From contig CP154956.1 in assembly GCA_039621445.1 (NCBI GenBank), forward strand, positions 93,562,406 to 93,626,405: a DNA stretch of 64,000 nt, given 5' to 3'. The notes under the pieces are model-generated. The model did not search any database. It was not told the DNA's origin and saw only the letters and a list, made by a program, of their open reading frames with translations. The position numbers were made by a program, and so were the translations under genes. The stretch comes from Euglena gracilis. Its lineage: Eukaryota; Euglenida; Euglenophyceae; Euglenales. Below, piece by piece: positions 1-11,508 of this stretch. Numbering within the stretch: the stretch's first letter is position 1; each line of letters opens with the position of its first letter.

Positions 1-30
1 CCCCCCCTTCTCAAACTGCCCCTGGCCCCC

Positions 31-681
31 CTATTGGGCCCCAGGGGGAGAAGAGGTGGGCCCACCCCCCTTTGACCATGCACCCCCCTTGCCTGAGGAA
101 TTTCGCTGTGAGGCTGGCTGCCCTTTACCCTTGGGCTGCCCCTTGCCTTTTCCATTATTTTGCCAAAAATCCTTAGATTTAGCAAGGGCCTCACTCAGCG
201 GTTTGTTACACTCATAAAAATAATGCCCGCACTCCCCACAGTTGAAGCATGGATATGGGGACCTGCCCCTACCCGATGCCTGCGGGGTCCTGGTCTGCCC
301 CCCCTTGCCTTGCCGGGCTGGGGGTGCTGGACTTTGGGTTCGCGACCATGAAGCTGCACCTGGCCGTGAAGTCGAAGAAGGGGACCTGCCGCGTGGGGCT
401 GGCTGAGCTGGCCCCTTATCCCCTTTCGCAGCTGGCTGTGGGGCAGACTTTGAGGTGTGACCCTGCCCCCCAGCTGCTGGTGCTGAAACGGATGTTGGGG
501 ACACCGGGGGGGTTTGGCCTTTTTCCAACACCTGTATTTTCCCTGAGCCTTTTGTTGTCGATTTGCTGAATAATCTGGGAAAATGGTGCTGATTCAAAGC
601 CAAATCCTGCTTTTCCCGAAGAGCTAACTTGCCCTCGGCAAAAGCAAACATTTCCTCAACGGTCATTAGTTGTTCCACCAA
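31..681 (-). pseudogene. Element A gag C-terminal part with CCHC zinc knuckle
   Basis: 216 codons. The peptide is rich in Gly, Lys, Arg, Pro and Ser, typical of a nucleocapsid tail that binds RNA. One zinc knuckle, CFNCGECGHYFYEC, fits C-x2-C-x4-H-x4-C and lies about two thirds along. It is in the same frame as the upstream gag core (700-2076) and separated from it by one TAA at 700-702, so it is probably the same original protein rather than a separate gene. The listed start Met is therefore arbitrary. A Gly/Lys-rich run follows the knuckle. Confidence 0.7.
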
Positions 682-699
682 TTCAGCGTTGAGGAAATT

Positions 700-2076
700 T
701 TACATTCCCTGCAATTTCCTTCCATTTACGGCTGTTAATTTCAGTGCCTCCTCCGAAGAACTGAAATAAATAAGGCAAATGGCACCAGGGTTTTTGATAA
801 CCACCTTCCGTGGATCAATCCCCCCAGTGATCTGGCTCACACTCCTTTTAATCCCATCCACCGTGGGATTTGGTATCCCTGTGAGCCTGACAATGGGTTG
901 TTTACGGGCTCGGTTATCCTCCTCTTCTATGCAAAACTTGCTTAAAAAAGGAGGAATTCTTTCCAAAAATAATATCCGAGCCTCCCCGGCTGTGGCATCC
1001 TTCACATGGTGCCAGGAACTGCAAAAATTAATCCAAAATTCTTGCAGATCAGCCCGGGTAATTTTTCCGTCGTTTACCACAGTTACCTCCTGCCATATTT
1101 TCCGAGCCGTTAGCCCCTTACTCGAGGCATAAGGGTTCTGGAACTGGGCTAATATGGTGGGGTAACTTAACTTAGCTCCATTCAGCCGATAGAGCCTGAT
1201 TTCCTCCCTTAATCTGGGTCCTAAACATGCCTCAAAAACCTGCAGCTTTTGCAAATCAGAATACGGTTTGCCTGATGTCAACCTGTCCCAGTAAAGATTC
1301 CAATCTACTTCAAAATCTTGCCAGGAAATGCTGCCCGATTCATCAAAATAGGGCTTAGCACCTCCCTGCAAAATTTCAAAAGCTACTGGGTCACCAATAA
1401 AAGGAAAACCCAACCCGTTACCTGGGTTGGCTGCAGCCCCCCCTGTCCCGATGGGCCTAATCGAGAAAGCAGGGGCTGCGGAAACATGTGGGGGGACACA
1501 CAATGACACAGAAGAAACCACTGCCGTGTCTTGCATGTCCTCCAAAACAAATCCCCCCTCAATGACTAAGGGAGGGGAAATGTTTGAAACTGCAGATTTA
1601 TTATGAGAAATAATCTGATCTGAAAAAGCTGGGTCAGCACTGGGCACCGTGCTGGCCAGTGAGCTGGACTGAGGCTGCCCCAGGGGCTGCTGCTGTCCAG
1701 CCGACGGCAGGCCCAGCCCCATTGGCAGCCCGTGAGCAGGCTGCGGCTGGCCTGCTGGCTGGCCAGGCTGCTGGGCTAGCTGGACGACGGGCTGCTGGGC
1801 CAGCTGCTGCCCAGGCTGTGGCAGCTCCACTGGGTGTAGGGGCTGCTGGCTGCCCTGCCGCAGCCACCACATGTCAGAAATTTTCTGCAAAACCCCTCTC
1901 GGTTCTGCAGTTGGGTGTACGGGTCCATTTTGTGTAAATCCTGCAGCACTTTCTGCAACTCGAAAGTGTTCCCCCCAACTTTTGCAAGTCCCTGCCTTAA
2001 TTCCTCCACCAGCCCACCAAATTTTTTCTCCTGGGAAAAAATCTGCTGATAAACACTCTGAAAATTCTGCTGACAA
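700..2076 (-). pseudogene. Element A gag core (capsid-like region)
   Basis: 458 codons. The first third is low-complexity Gln/Pro/Leu. After it comes a folded-looking region with the signature W-x2-F-x3-W-x3-YWD (SWQDFEVDWNLYWDRL), matching the SWKQFWRDWEYYWDL segment of element C. That alignment is what identifies it as gag. A later stretch (FWINFCSSWHHV...FLERIPPFLSKF) corresponds to the LWYSKWLGLAGEV...NFIPNLIKEI part of C. The frame ends at TAA 700-702, inside what should still be gag. It probably forms capsid-like assemblies, by analogy with retroelement gag; no enzymatic motif is present. Confidence 0.7.
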
Positions 2077-2809
2077 TCCGTCAACAGTTTTTGCATTTCT
2101 GAGTGTCGTTTCCCTACTTCATCTGAAATATTCTGGTGCAGTTTTTGAATACCCCCACCAAAACCATGGAGGGCTGTATTCATCGCTGAATTTTGTTCAC
2201 CCAGCTGGCGAACATAATCGGCGAACTGCTGAAGCTGCTGAGCCTGGCCCTGGACCGTACCTCGCAGCGACACCAGGTGAGCTTGAACTTCAACGATTTT
2301 GGCAGCGACAACGGCCAGCTCCTGGAGAGTTTCTGCCTCCGCCCCCTGAGCTGGCTGGGCGGCTTTAAAATTCTCAGCAAACCGCTGAAAATTTTCAAGC
2401 ATGAGATCCTTAATCGGTAAGGCAGCCACCTGATTTTGCACCTGCTTAAAATTTCCTGTGGCAGGCTGTCCAAAATTCGTAAAAATTCCTGCCTCAGGGC
2501 CAAAAACTGATCACGGCTCGAAGAAAACTGCTGGGCCAGTTTTTCCTCAAAACTTTTTTCCTGCCCGACAAAAAGTTCAAGTGCCTGTGCGTCAATTTTT
2601 TGCACAGAAATTTGCACCTGGGCCTCACATTTTTTCTCAAAAAGTTCAAAAATATGGAGGCAGTCAGCCCTGGCCGTTTCTTCGATTCGTGCAGCCATGT
2701 GCTCCACCAGGTGGATGTCGACAGCGGGGGGTTGTTGCTGCTGCTGCTGCAGAACCCACTCTTCGTTGGCTCTTTCCAAAGCCAAAACCCGAAAAGTCAG
2801 GTGCTGCAC
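1776..2809 (-). pseudogene. Element A gag coiled-coil region (two overlapping frames)
   Basis: Two frames (2180-2809 and 1776-2441) overlap. Each carries part of one long alpha-helical, Gln/Glu/Leu-rich coiled coil, for example LERANEEWVLQQQQQQ in the first and LQQFADYVRQLGEQNS in the second. Continuity of the heptad-like pattern across the overlap implies a frameshift between about 2380 and 2440. A second shift around 1900-2000 moves into the gag core frame. Elements B and C have a coiled coil in the same relative place, upstream of the Trp-rich core. A (CTG)n/(CAG)n run at about 2734-2751 encodes the Gln tract. Confidence 0.6.
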
Positions 2810-2824
2810 AGTCCACTGGAGGTC

Positions 2825-4599
2825 TCAGTTACTTTGTAAAAATTGCCCCCAGGGGTCTTCAAATCCCTGATTTTGTGAACCCCCCCTGGGGGTGGCTTCA
2901 GAACTTTCATAGGCTGGGGGTTGGACCTCCTCCTCACCCCCCTCGATGAAAATATGAGGAGGCTGGGGGGCTGCAGCGGCTGCTGGCTGACCGTGATCAA
3001 CCTCACGGTGCAGCCGTTTTTGCTGAACTTCATCACTGCCTGGTGATGAAGCTGGAGTTCGGGGTCGTCGAGCAGAAGTAGAGCTGGGCTGGTCCTTCGG
3101 GTTTTCCTCTGCCCCCTCGACTTCTGCTCTGACCCGCTCGTTGCGGTCCCAGTTATTGTTATTTAAGCCCAGCACATTGACCTGTGCTTGCTTTTCAAAG
3201 AAAACTGGGCTGGGGTTATCACCCCCCTGCCCTGCCGAGGCACTTCCCGTTTCCTTCGCCAGCCCATCTACCTGGGATGGTTGGGAAAACTGCAAAAGTG
3301 CCACCGGCTCTTGGGCTGGTGTTGAAGAAACTGGTTGAGCTGGAGGCAAAGGCAATGCAAAAGCGGGTAATGATGGCAGATTCCCCAAATTTTGCACCCA
3401 TGAAAAGTCTGGGAGAGGTTGCAACTCAGGCAGCACAAAACCGTACCCCTTATTTTGCAAAGGCAAAACCCCTGAAAAAGGCTCTGGAAAACACGGTTGG
3501 TTGGAAATGACAACCTGGCCATCCCCACCCTGAAATTCCAACATCTGTCCCATATTTGTGGGGGTTCTGAGTTCAGCCAAACTGGTTTCGGGTCCCAACT
3601 CCCTGTGCCCCGAAACTCCAATCGTCAGATTTACCATCTGAGATTAGGCCTTGGCTGATTATCAAATAAAACATTCTGAGCAGGGATTTCCAACCCAAAA
3701 TTTCCGACTGAGGGCTGAAGGAAAAACCTCTGCTTACCATGTTTCACACCCGTGCTGCCATGTCCCCCGGCAGCACTGGGGTGATGCGGAAACCCCCGCC
3801 CCGGGCCAGTTTCCGGCGTAGGATCGTTTTTTGGCTCCTCGAGCCGACTTGTGTCGGAAATTTTTTCCCATTCTGCACCCCCCTGTGGCCGAAACTGGGC
3901 CATCATTTCCAAGGAGAAACTTCCCAGTGGACCCTCCCCGACCCCTGAGGGGGGTGTCACTGGGATCTCCAAGGGGGGTGTCTTTGGGGTTTCAACCCCT
4001 CCCTGCTCAGTTGAACCAGTGAGAGCCAACACCCCCCCCCTGGGTGTCATTTCTCACAGTTTCTGGGCCAAAAAGGGGGTTTTGGGGTGAAATTTGGCAG
4101 TGGTTGCCTGAGTTGAAGAGTCCCACCCCCCTGCCCCTTTTCCCACAGATGAGGTCGGGGGAAGACAAACCTCACCTTCTTCAAATGATTGATTGTTTTG
4201 TTGATCTTCCATTTGCAATTGAAATTCCAAATTCAATACTTGATTGTAATTGGATGCAATTGCCACAACAAGTACAATGGTGCAACAGGTAAAGATGAAA
4301 ACCCTGTGAAAAGAAAATGATTTTGATTCCCTTGATGGGCAGTTAAATTTAGGATTGAGTGCGCTGATTCGTAAGCGCTCTCAAATCCCAAATCCTTGCC
4401 CATTGCATCAAAATCAACCAACCCAGGTCAAAATCAAGGTTTCCCCCCTTGATTTTGATAAATTATGCTGAATTCCATCATTATTGAGCTTTGCAAACCC
4501 CTGCAAAAACTCCAGGAACTCAGGCGCCAATCTCTTAAAATTCTGTTCCAAGCGCTTGCAAGCGCTCTCACCAAATCCAATATTTTCCCTTAAAACCAA
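2825..4599 (-). pseudogene. Element A gag N-terminal Pro/Gln/Ser-rich region, fragmented
   Basis: Open frames 2825-3637, 3631-4050, 4054-4266, 4233-4421 and 4414-4599 abut or overlap on the minus strand, suggesting one reading frame broken by several shifts. The peptides are low complexity, rich in Pro, Gln and Ser, with an acidic stretch near 2900. A segment with CFPEPFSGVLPL and repeated Leu-Pro resembles the CFFQPLPALPPVSP region in the N-termini of elements B and C. The exact start is unknown. Codes for no recognised enzyme. Confidence 0.45.
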
Positions 4600-4837
4600 A
4601 GGAAAAATGCATAAAAAGCTTAAAATGTGCTAAATAAACCCAAAATCACCATTTGGGAATACCTAGCATCACTCAATCTCTCTCCTTCCACAACCAAACC
4701 ATGGGCGCCCTAGGAGAGGGAATTTTAATGGAAATCTTTAGAAAGCCTTAAAATTAGAGCTAAACCGCCCTGAAAAAGGCCTTCTAAAAAGGAAAAACTC
4801 CGCCGCCCGGCGGTCGACCTCAAAAGGTCGTCAAGAG
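4600..4837. other. Junction between element A and the LINE, no gene seen
   Basis: AT-rich to mixed sequence without an open frame of note. Homology to the LINE reverse transcriptase becomes recognisable at about 4844, so the LINE truncation point lies within or just after this stretch. No LTR-like terminus or PBS for element A was found here. Confidence 0.5.
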
Positions 4838-6314
4838 TCCCACTGTGTAGGTCTCGGCCTGAACCTGCGAAAATGCGTCCTGTGGAGGCCGGGAGCAAAA
4901 AGCACACCCAGCCGCGACAAATTACAACTTGTTCCTTGGACACCAGGGGAGGGCATTACTGTCCTCGGCATCCCACTTGACCACCCGGCATCTTCAGACA
5001 CCACCAAGACAGCGTGGGAAGACGCTGCCGCCAAAATTGAGAAGGCCGCATCCACAATAACATTCCCTGACCGACGCCCAGGTAGCGCATCATCTGCTAC
5101 GGAGCTGCCTGGACGGCCGCAAGGTGAACCATTTTAGGCGTGCGTCCAACTCCTATGGCAGCCAAGACCAAGTAAGCAGCTGCTCGGAGGTAATCATGAA
5201 CGCCTTCGAGGACATACTGGGCACGGCGCTAAACTCGCAACAGCGGACACAGGCCTCGCTGCCCCTGTCAAGTGGCGGCTGCGGCCTTCGCATACCGTCA
5301 TACACCCAACCCGCGGCAAGGATTTCCTGCCTCGGAGATTTCTATTCAGACGGGGCCCGGCGGGTGGGAGTTCCCGACTACGCAGTCAGCCCGCAGCTTA
5401 CCTTGGTCACACCCGTTTTGGACGACCTCAGGGGCAGGCTCGGTGCCAACCATGCCACCGTGACCACCTTCCTTAACAACCCACAGCGAATCGCGTCCGC
5501 GGAACAGGAGCCGCGGAAGCAGAAGTGGTGGAATCACGAGCTGGGCAAGAAGGCAATGGACGACCTAGTGGACCAGGCTCGGCCCCGGGACCAGAACCGC
5601 CTGCTGGAACAGGCCAGGGGTTTCGGACACGGCTGGATGGCGACCTCCCCCTCGAACAACTCTCGTACCACCTTCTCCAGCGAAGACTATACCTTGGGAC
5701 TAAAATGGTGGTTGGGCCTCCCGGGGCTGACGGATATCAGCCAGCCATGCACAGGCTGCGGCCAACCCCTGGACAAGGAGGGCGACCACCTCCTCTGCTG
5801 CCGGAGGAACAGCTTCGCAACCCGCCACAACGCTGTACAGGACGCACTATTTCAAACCTTGTCCAACAGCGGACAGCGGGTACAGAAGGAAGTTTCCCTG
5901 CCGACGGCCCGCGACAGTCACCTCCGCCCGGCGGACCTCCTACTTGACTGCTGATCTGAGGGAAAGCCAACGGCACTGGACGTCACCGTCTGCCACGGAT
6001 GGCAGACCACAGAACAGAATGCCACCCGCGAGCGCTGGAGGTCCTTCCTAAAGAGAAGGGAGGAGGCCAAGAAGCAGAAGTACACCATCCCCTGCCAGCA
6101 AGCAGGGTGGGGCTTCACGCCGTTCGCCCTGGGGACATGGGGCGGCATGGGCCCCGAAACAGCCAAGACGCTAGGCCGAGTGGCCAAACGCGCCTCGTCC
6201 TGACAACAGGGCGCCGAACGAGAAATCAAGGAGGCAGAGATTTATCAGAACGTGGCCATCGCCCTGCTACGAGAGGTCTTCCACCTCCTGCAGCCCAAGC
6301 ACCTGCTCCGTTAA
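4838..6314 (+). pseudogene. 5'-truncated LINE: end of reverse transcriptase, zinc finger, restriction-like endonuclease
   Basis: The frame opens with VGLGLNLRKC (from 4847), the motif after the catalytic YxDD of non-LTR reverse transcriptases, then a VLGIPLD segment. A shift at about 5061-5065 moves to the frame that runs to 5951. A zinc-finger-like CTGCGQ...GDHLLCC...RHN motif lies at about 5740-5835, then PADLLL (about 5935) and, after an in-frame TGA (5952-5954), ALDVTV. This C-x2-C...H...C followed by PAD...D is the layout of LINEs with a C-terminal restriction-like endonuclease (R2/NeSL type), which nick the target site. A second in-frame TGA is at 6201-6203, and the frame finally ends with TAA at 6312-6314. 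The catalytic part of the reverse transcriptase is missing, so it is dead. GC content is higher than in its neighbours. Confidence 0.85.
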
Positions 6315-6603
6315 ACGAACAACAACAACTACAACAACAACAACAACAGCAAGGGAACACAAACGCCACAGACGCCGAATGGTGGCCCACGAGGCCACCC
6401 AACCGCACACACCCGCCACAGAAGGAGCGCCACCGAGAGAGCGCCTGCACAAACTGGGGCGCCCTCGGACCAGCTCACCAACCCGGCAGCCGGGCACCCG
6501 CCCGACCACCTCGAGCACACGCAGTCCCCCTCACCCTCGACTGATCTCCTCTCCCCTCATCCGCCACCGCTTATACCTATGCTGCCCATGGGCCTCGCCC
6601 ATC
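6315..6603 (+). other. LINE 3' flank with CAA repeat
   Basis: Starts with a short (CAA)n-type run at about 6318-6352, then C-rich sequence without coding features. It is probably LINE 3' untranslated sequence. The next element begins with the TGTAC at 6604. Confidence 0.5.
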
Positions 6604-6906
6604 TGTACATAGCTCCCCTCCCGCGAACTCTGACAAATCCAGTAGGCTGTGCCACTGGTCGGTGGATTCGGCTCGCCCCACCACTGTATCCCTTTCTCTC
6701 TCCACAGGTGGTATTCTTTTATATTATTATTTTCCCTTTCTTCCACGGACTTATTACAGTCCGTGATCCTTTCCCCGTCTTCTCCCTGTGCTTTGCTTCG
6801 GGAAGTGGGAAAAGGGTTTTTTGTTACTCTGCTTTTCCTGACGCAAGTAGGTCCGCACCAAGGCGAAAGCAAGGCTTTTGGGGAAAAGGGGAATCAGACG
6901 TACACC
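6604..6906 (+). repeat. Candidate 5' LTR of element B
   Basis: The right edge is fixed by the PBS that abuts it. The left edge is chosen at TGTAC (6604), which is the inverted complement of the GTACACC that ends it, as in element C. The right half resembles C's LTR in order: CTCCCTGTGCTTTGC, then TTTTGTTACTC, then an A/G-rich run and ACGTACAC. An 8-bp hairpin (CACGGACT / AGTCCGTG, 6744-6765) lies inside. No matching 3' LTR was found in the window, so the left edge is uncertain. Confidence 0.5.
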
Positions 6907-6916
6907 TGGTAGCAGA
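6907..6916 (+). promoter_or_regulatory. Primer binding site, initiator Met tRNA type (element B)
   Basis: TGGTAGCAGA is complementary to UCUGCUACCA, the 3' end of animal-type initiator methionine tRNA, a common primer for LTR retroelements. The identical 10-mer stands in the same position in element C. Confidence 0.75.
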
Positions 6917-7087
6917 TTGGTTCGATCCTACGCTGACTGGCAGCGGAGAGCCCCTGCACCGTTATTACACGGTCGTAGCGTCAGCTCCCGGCTTCTAGTC
7001 AACGTCTAAGCAGACGAGCAGGTTCCGGAAGGCTCTGTACGGTATTACCCGTTACAGCCCCTCTGGTGCCAGCACAACTGCTTATTT

Positions 7088-10000
7088 TTGTGGTTTTTTG
7101 TTGTTTTTGCCATCAGAAAGACGCAAAGCAAAGGCCCCATCCATCAATTCAATTATGCCTTATTACAGGCATCATTGCAAGACATTGACCAGGAAAATGG
7201 GGATTGGAAGCTTTTATGTGAAATTGCTTCCAGTTCCCACGCCGATGAGGCACAATTGGTTCAATTGTCACATTTGCAACATTTGTCATCATTGACGGTG
7301 GTCGACGATGAGCCCTCCACATCATTGAGGCTAACGCGGCCTCTTCCGCACTCACCTTGCAACAACGGGGGTATTTGCCTCTGTCTGCGGCAATGGTGCA
7401 GTTGCGCACACCGGAGAGACCCGTGGTGATTCCGCCACCGGGCTTCTCTGGTGATGGTGGGCTAGAAACCCCGTGTTTCTTTCAACCACCACCCGCTCTT
7501 CCACCGGCAAGCCCTTACAGAGCTTTGCCACCACCACCCGATCTTGGGTGTTATCCCGCACTGCCTTGGCAGCCGGAGACTCGCCTAGTGGTACCAGAAT
7601 TCTCTGGTACGTCCCAACCCATGGATGGCTATGAGAAGGGCACGGGGGAGCTCCTCACTGCTGAGGATGTGCAGGATATCGTTGCTCGGCTTCCAGGGGA
7701 TCACCCCCTTGTGAGGCAGTTCAACCATATGCAACAATGCATTGCAGATTGTGCAACCGCACTGAAGAAAGTGCTTCAGTTTGATGAGGACAACCAGAAA
7801 CATGTCTTCACCAAGCTGGAATACTGCTGGAATTACTTGCAGGAAGTTGGCAAATATTGCCAGAGGAATTTCGAAAGTGCGGGTATTGGCCTTGCAAACT
7901 TTCGGGAAACCTTTGACAAAATGCCAACAACTCCCGCAAAACTTCCGGCAAATTAGTGAATACATGCACGAAGCGGAAATGAGGAATGACTCCAAGTTTC
8001 TGCACCTGCATGACTCACTACAACAGCAGTTATCGGGACAAATGGAGTTCTGTTCATCCGCGTTGTTGCATTTGCAACAACAGTTGCATGCACGAGATTC
8101 CTGGTCTGCAACATCCAGTAGTGGTGAAGTTGTGTCTGTGGACCACTTCACCTTGTCCGCAACTTTTCATGAATCGCAAAACCGCATTATGCAGTTGTGT
8201 GATGAAACGGTAACGTTTCGGCAATTCCAGTCACAAGCCAACGACAAATTTGCACCCCACACGTATGTGCGGCACTTGGAGGAGCGACTTTCCCGTTTGG
8301 AGCAGAGAACCTGCTTTTGTGACGCAAATCAGGTTGGACTATCCATTCTGAGCGCGAAAGTCGCGGAACTGGCACAACGGCAGGATTCCCTGCAGTTGCA
8401 GTTGCAATCCGACATTGGCGGGATTAACTCGGCCATTGCCGGCTTGCAACAAAGCTATTCCGCACTTTCCCACCGAGTCCCGGACGTTAGCGGTATTCAA
8501 ACGGCTATTGGGGAACTCTAGACCCGGTATGCACCGGTGTCTACCAAAGTAATGGAAATTCAGTCTCTACCTGCAGGTTCTAGTTCCCGGATTACCGAGA
8601 ACCCTGATTGCAGAGCATTTTATGACAAAATGCTCACTGGCAATCAGGAAACCTTGCAAGATTTCTGCAATAGCCTATTACGGCTTGAGGAAGCGGTTAA
8701 TCGGAATGCCCGATCCATGCAAGGTGCGATTACCAGGTTGGATGAGCGAATTTCCGCGTTGTTGGATAAACCACAACCCAGAAATTTACCTTTGGGTACC
8801 ACAACCGCGTTGTCGGATAACCCTGCACCGGTTGCACCCATCACCATTCTCTCAAATGCAGTAAAAACATTAACGGGACAACTCCAATTATTGGATAAGT
8901 CTCACGGGAAACTTTTCCAAGATGTCACCGGAATTTCCGAAAGGATCCCACATTTGGATGACTTTTCCTGTTACCGCAACCGTAGTCACGCTTTGGAGGA
9001 TGATGTTGACCGTATTTGCGGCCAACTCCGGCTTGTTGAGCATTTGGAGCAAAGTGTGCATGACTTGTCTGTGGGTTTGGACAATGTGTCCAACCAACAG
9101 TGGGTTTCACACCGCATTTCGGCAGTATACATTGCCGAAGATGCACCAAATGTTCCAGAGTCGCGTTTCCATAACCCGACTCTAGGTGCACATGCACCAC
9201 CACCACCCGTGTTCGGCGTGTCACAGTCCGCGATTCCGCGACTTGTGCCACCATTGGCCTTGCCCATAAGCCAAACCCAGTTTTCGGATGAATTTCCCGT
9301 TACGGGAACCGAATTTTCGGGAAACACGGCGATTCTGCCTAGTCTCCACCAAGAAATCCAGCATTCCATGCTTGTGCGTGGAATGAGCCAAACCCGTACA
9401 CCGGGAGTGGGCCACATGTTGCATGCGAGACATACCCCCAGACCGGAGAGTCCCCGTATTACGGGTGACCAACAGGGTTTGCAACCGGATTACCGGCACC
9501 AGGATTCACCTTCACCAGAAATATCACGATTCCGACAAGAATACGGAAAGGATACGCTTGGTGCTCGAGCGTACCCGGGCCCGAATCCACGGAGTACCAC
9601 CGAGGGTCAACGGGTTCCTCAGAAAGACTTCAAGGACACCATCGCAATCGCGAACAAGGTTAAACCCCATTGGGATGGTGATCCAACCACACGGAGACAG
9701 TTTTTCCGGGACTGGGAGTACTATTGGGCATTGAAAGGACCAACCCAGGACACAAACCCGGAGGCAAGATGGAGCTCATCGATTGCCTCCCAAGGGACGA
9801 GAAGGAGCGCGCGCGACAACTTGTTATTCGCAACCGCGTTTCCTTTGATGATCTGGTGGAGCAATACGCTTCCACCTGTTCAAGTTTGGTCGCCATGATT
9901 ACCGACCGCAAATGGAAGTCCATCGACCATTGGTATGCCAAATGGTTGGGACTTGCCGCTGAAGTGGATGAACTCAGTGAAATGCAAATGCGTGAACAGT

Positions 10001-11022
10001 TTGACGCTGTTCTTATGCATTTCACGCCTAGCCTCATCAAGGATATCCATCGTGAGGAATTGGCGGGTCATGCAATGACTCTTGACCAACGTTGGAACTA
10101 CGTTTCCAAACAGTTGAAGCTATCACAGCTTCTTGGTCAGATTCAATCCGCGTTTAACGCACACCCAACCGCTGGATTACCGGCTGGTTCGGTGAACGCA
10201 TTGCAAAAATCACCGGATTCACCCACTTCACCAAACACGGGATCGAAAACGCGATATCCGCGTTCTTCGGATCAATCCACGGACAAATTGTGCTTTTTGT
10301 GCAATAATCCGGGACATATGTCCCGTGATTGTCCGAATCCGGATGTGCGAAGGCGTATCTTAAGTCCGCGAGGCTCAAACTCATCACGGGGTTCGGGTTC
10401 GTCCGCGTTTTCACGCCAATCGGGCAATACAAGGCAATCTGGTTACCGTTCCGGTGGTATGAGCCCCCGGTTCCCGGTCCGCGATGAGCAGAATACCGGT
10501 GCCCTTCGGGGTAGGTCACCCATTGCCTCTGCCAAGAAGCGTGATTCTTATCGCGAGGCATCGCGATCGCATTCGCGAAGCGGATCATCCTCTTCGTCAT
10601 CTTCATCGGGAGAACCCCGATACACGAGTCATGGTCAACGGAATGCCCGTTCACCACGGCGGTTTGACGATAAATCGGGAAACCGATCACCCCGCCATTT
10701 CGAATGTCGTCACAAATCTCGTTGTTCACAATACGGATCGAGTGATCACCACTCATCCCAATGCTCAAGATCTCGTTCCCCCCGGCCGGGCCAACGCCAT
10801 CGCGGTATGTATCGCGGTGACAACGGTCACTCCTCCAACCGCCATAAAGTCGGTTTCAAGTTATCTTGTTTGGAGGGGGAAACCCCGGCTTCTGGCAGGG
10901 AGGGGGATGTGAGCTCGGATGCTGATTTCAACGAGGCCCGCATGGCGGTGCGCACGTTGACCTCAGCCTATACCTCCAAAGGGCCCGCCACGGGCTATTT
11001 GGCCGGTTCGGACCTGGAGTGA
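7088..11022 (+). pseudogene. Element B gag polyprotein with frameshifts
   Basis: A gag of about 1,240 codons if breaks are ignored. Order: N-terminus with GLETPCFFQPPPALPPASP (about 7460-7520), a coiled coil (about 7650-8500), a second helical part, then the Trp-rich core DWEYYW near 9712, a CCHC knuckle CFLCNNPGHMSRDC (about 10292-10333), an Arg/Ser-rich tail and a knuckle-like CSQYGSSDHHSSQC. Breaks: frameshift about 7310-7340; frameshift about 7916-7945; TAG at 8519-8521; a 4-base deletion after the NPE codons near 9764, judged against element C. Stop TGA at 11020-11022. The N-terminal start is not clear. Part of the N-terminal and core sequence lines up residue by residue with element C. 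No protease or pol follows. Confidence 0.8.
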
Positions 11023-11503
11023 GGGACCCCGAAAACCGAAGGGACGGACTCTGGGCTGCTAAACAGATGGAGGTAGGACGTCATGAACCCTCCCCCCCCC
11101 TTGTGCATCGGCTTTTGGGGTGAGTACCCAGAAAATTTTCGCGCCCCCCCCACTCCCCAATTTCCGCTCGGAAAGTTGAGCAAAGGCAGAAAGGGTCAAG
11201 GAGAACTTGGCAAGAAATCGAATTTTGAGCCATACCCTTCACTTTCCCTAACTCCACGACACTAGCTCTCCAAGCGGAATCAAAGTTCCAACATTTCCAC
11301 AATTTTTACCCAAAGCGTAAAATTTGATTTTTCACGCCAGTGCTTTTACTTAGCACCCCCCCCCTTGTGTGTCGGTGATTGGGACGCATTTTGGACAGTG
11401 TCCTACCAATCAGTCCCAAAACCATGCACAACCCCCACCTAGCTAAAATTTTCGGGGTACTTGGTTCGGTTTCACAAAATTATTGGTGCTGGCGTAAGTT
11501 TGG
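11023..11503. other. Post-gag sequence of element B, with a small inverted repeat
   Basis: No coding feature. Two C-runs each followed by TTGTG..TCGG (about 11090 and 11349) and inverted arms AGTACCC-GAAAATTTT (11123-11139) / AAAATTTTC-GGGTACT (11445-11461) suggest a small fold-back of about 370 bp. It ends at the GATAG (11504-11508) that flanks element C. Confidence 0.4.
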
Positions 11504-11508
11504 GATAG

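Larger units (their letters stand above)
31..4599 (-). mobile_element. Element A: degraded gag region of an LTR-type retroelement
   Basis: A chain of minus-strand open frames runs from about 4599 down to 31. It has the same architecture as the gag regions of elements B and C: Pro/Gln-rich N-terminus, long coiled coil, a Trp-rich core, then a basic tail with a CCHC zinc knuckle. The core is clearly related to B and C but much more diverged, so A is a separate lineage. Frames change at several points, so it is a pseudogene as read. No LTR or primer binding site was found on its 5' (right) side, and any pol would lie left of position 1, outside the window. Confidence 0.75.

Noticed and set aside
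6907-6930. tRNA-like text TGGTAGCAGATTGGTTCGATCC after the candidate LTR of element B
   Set aside because: The first ten bases are the PBS. No acceptor stem or cloverleaf can be formed around it.
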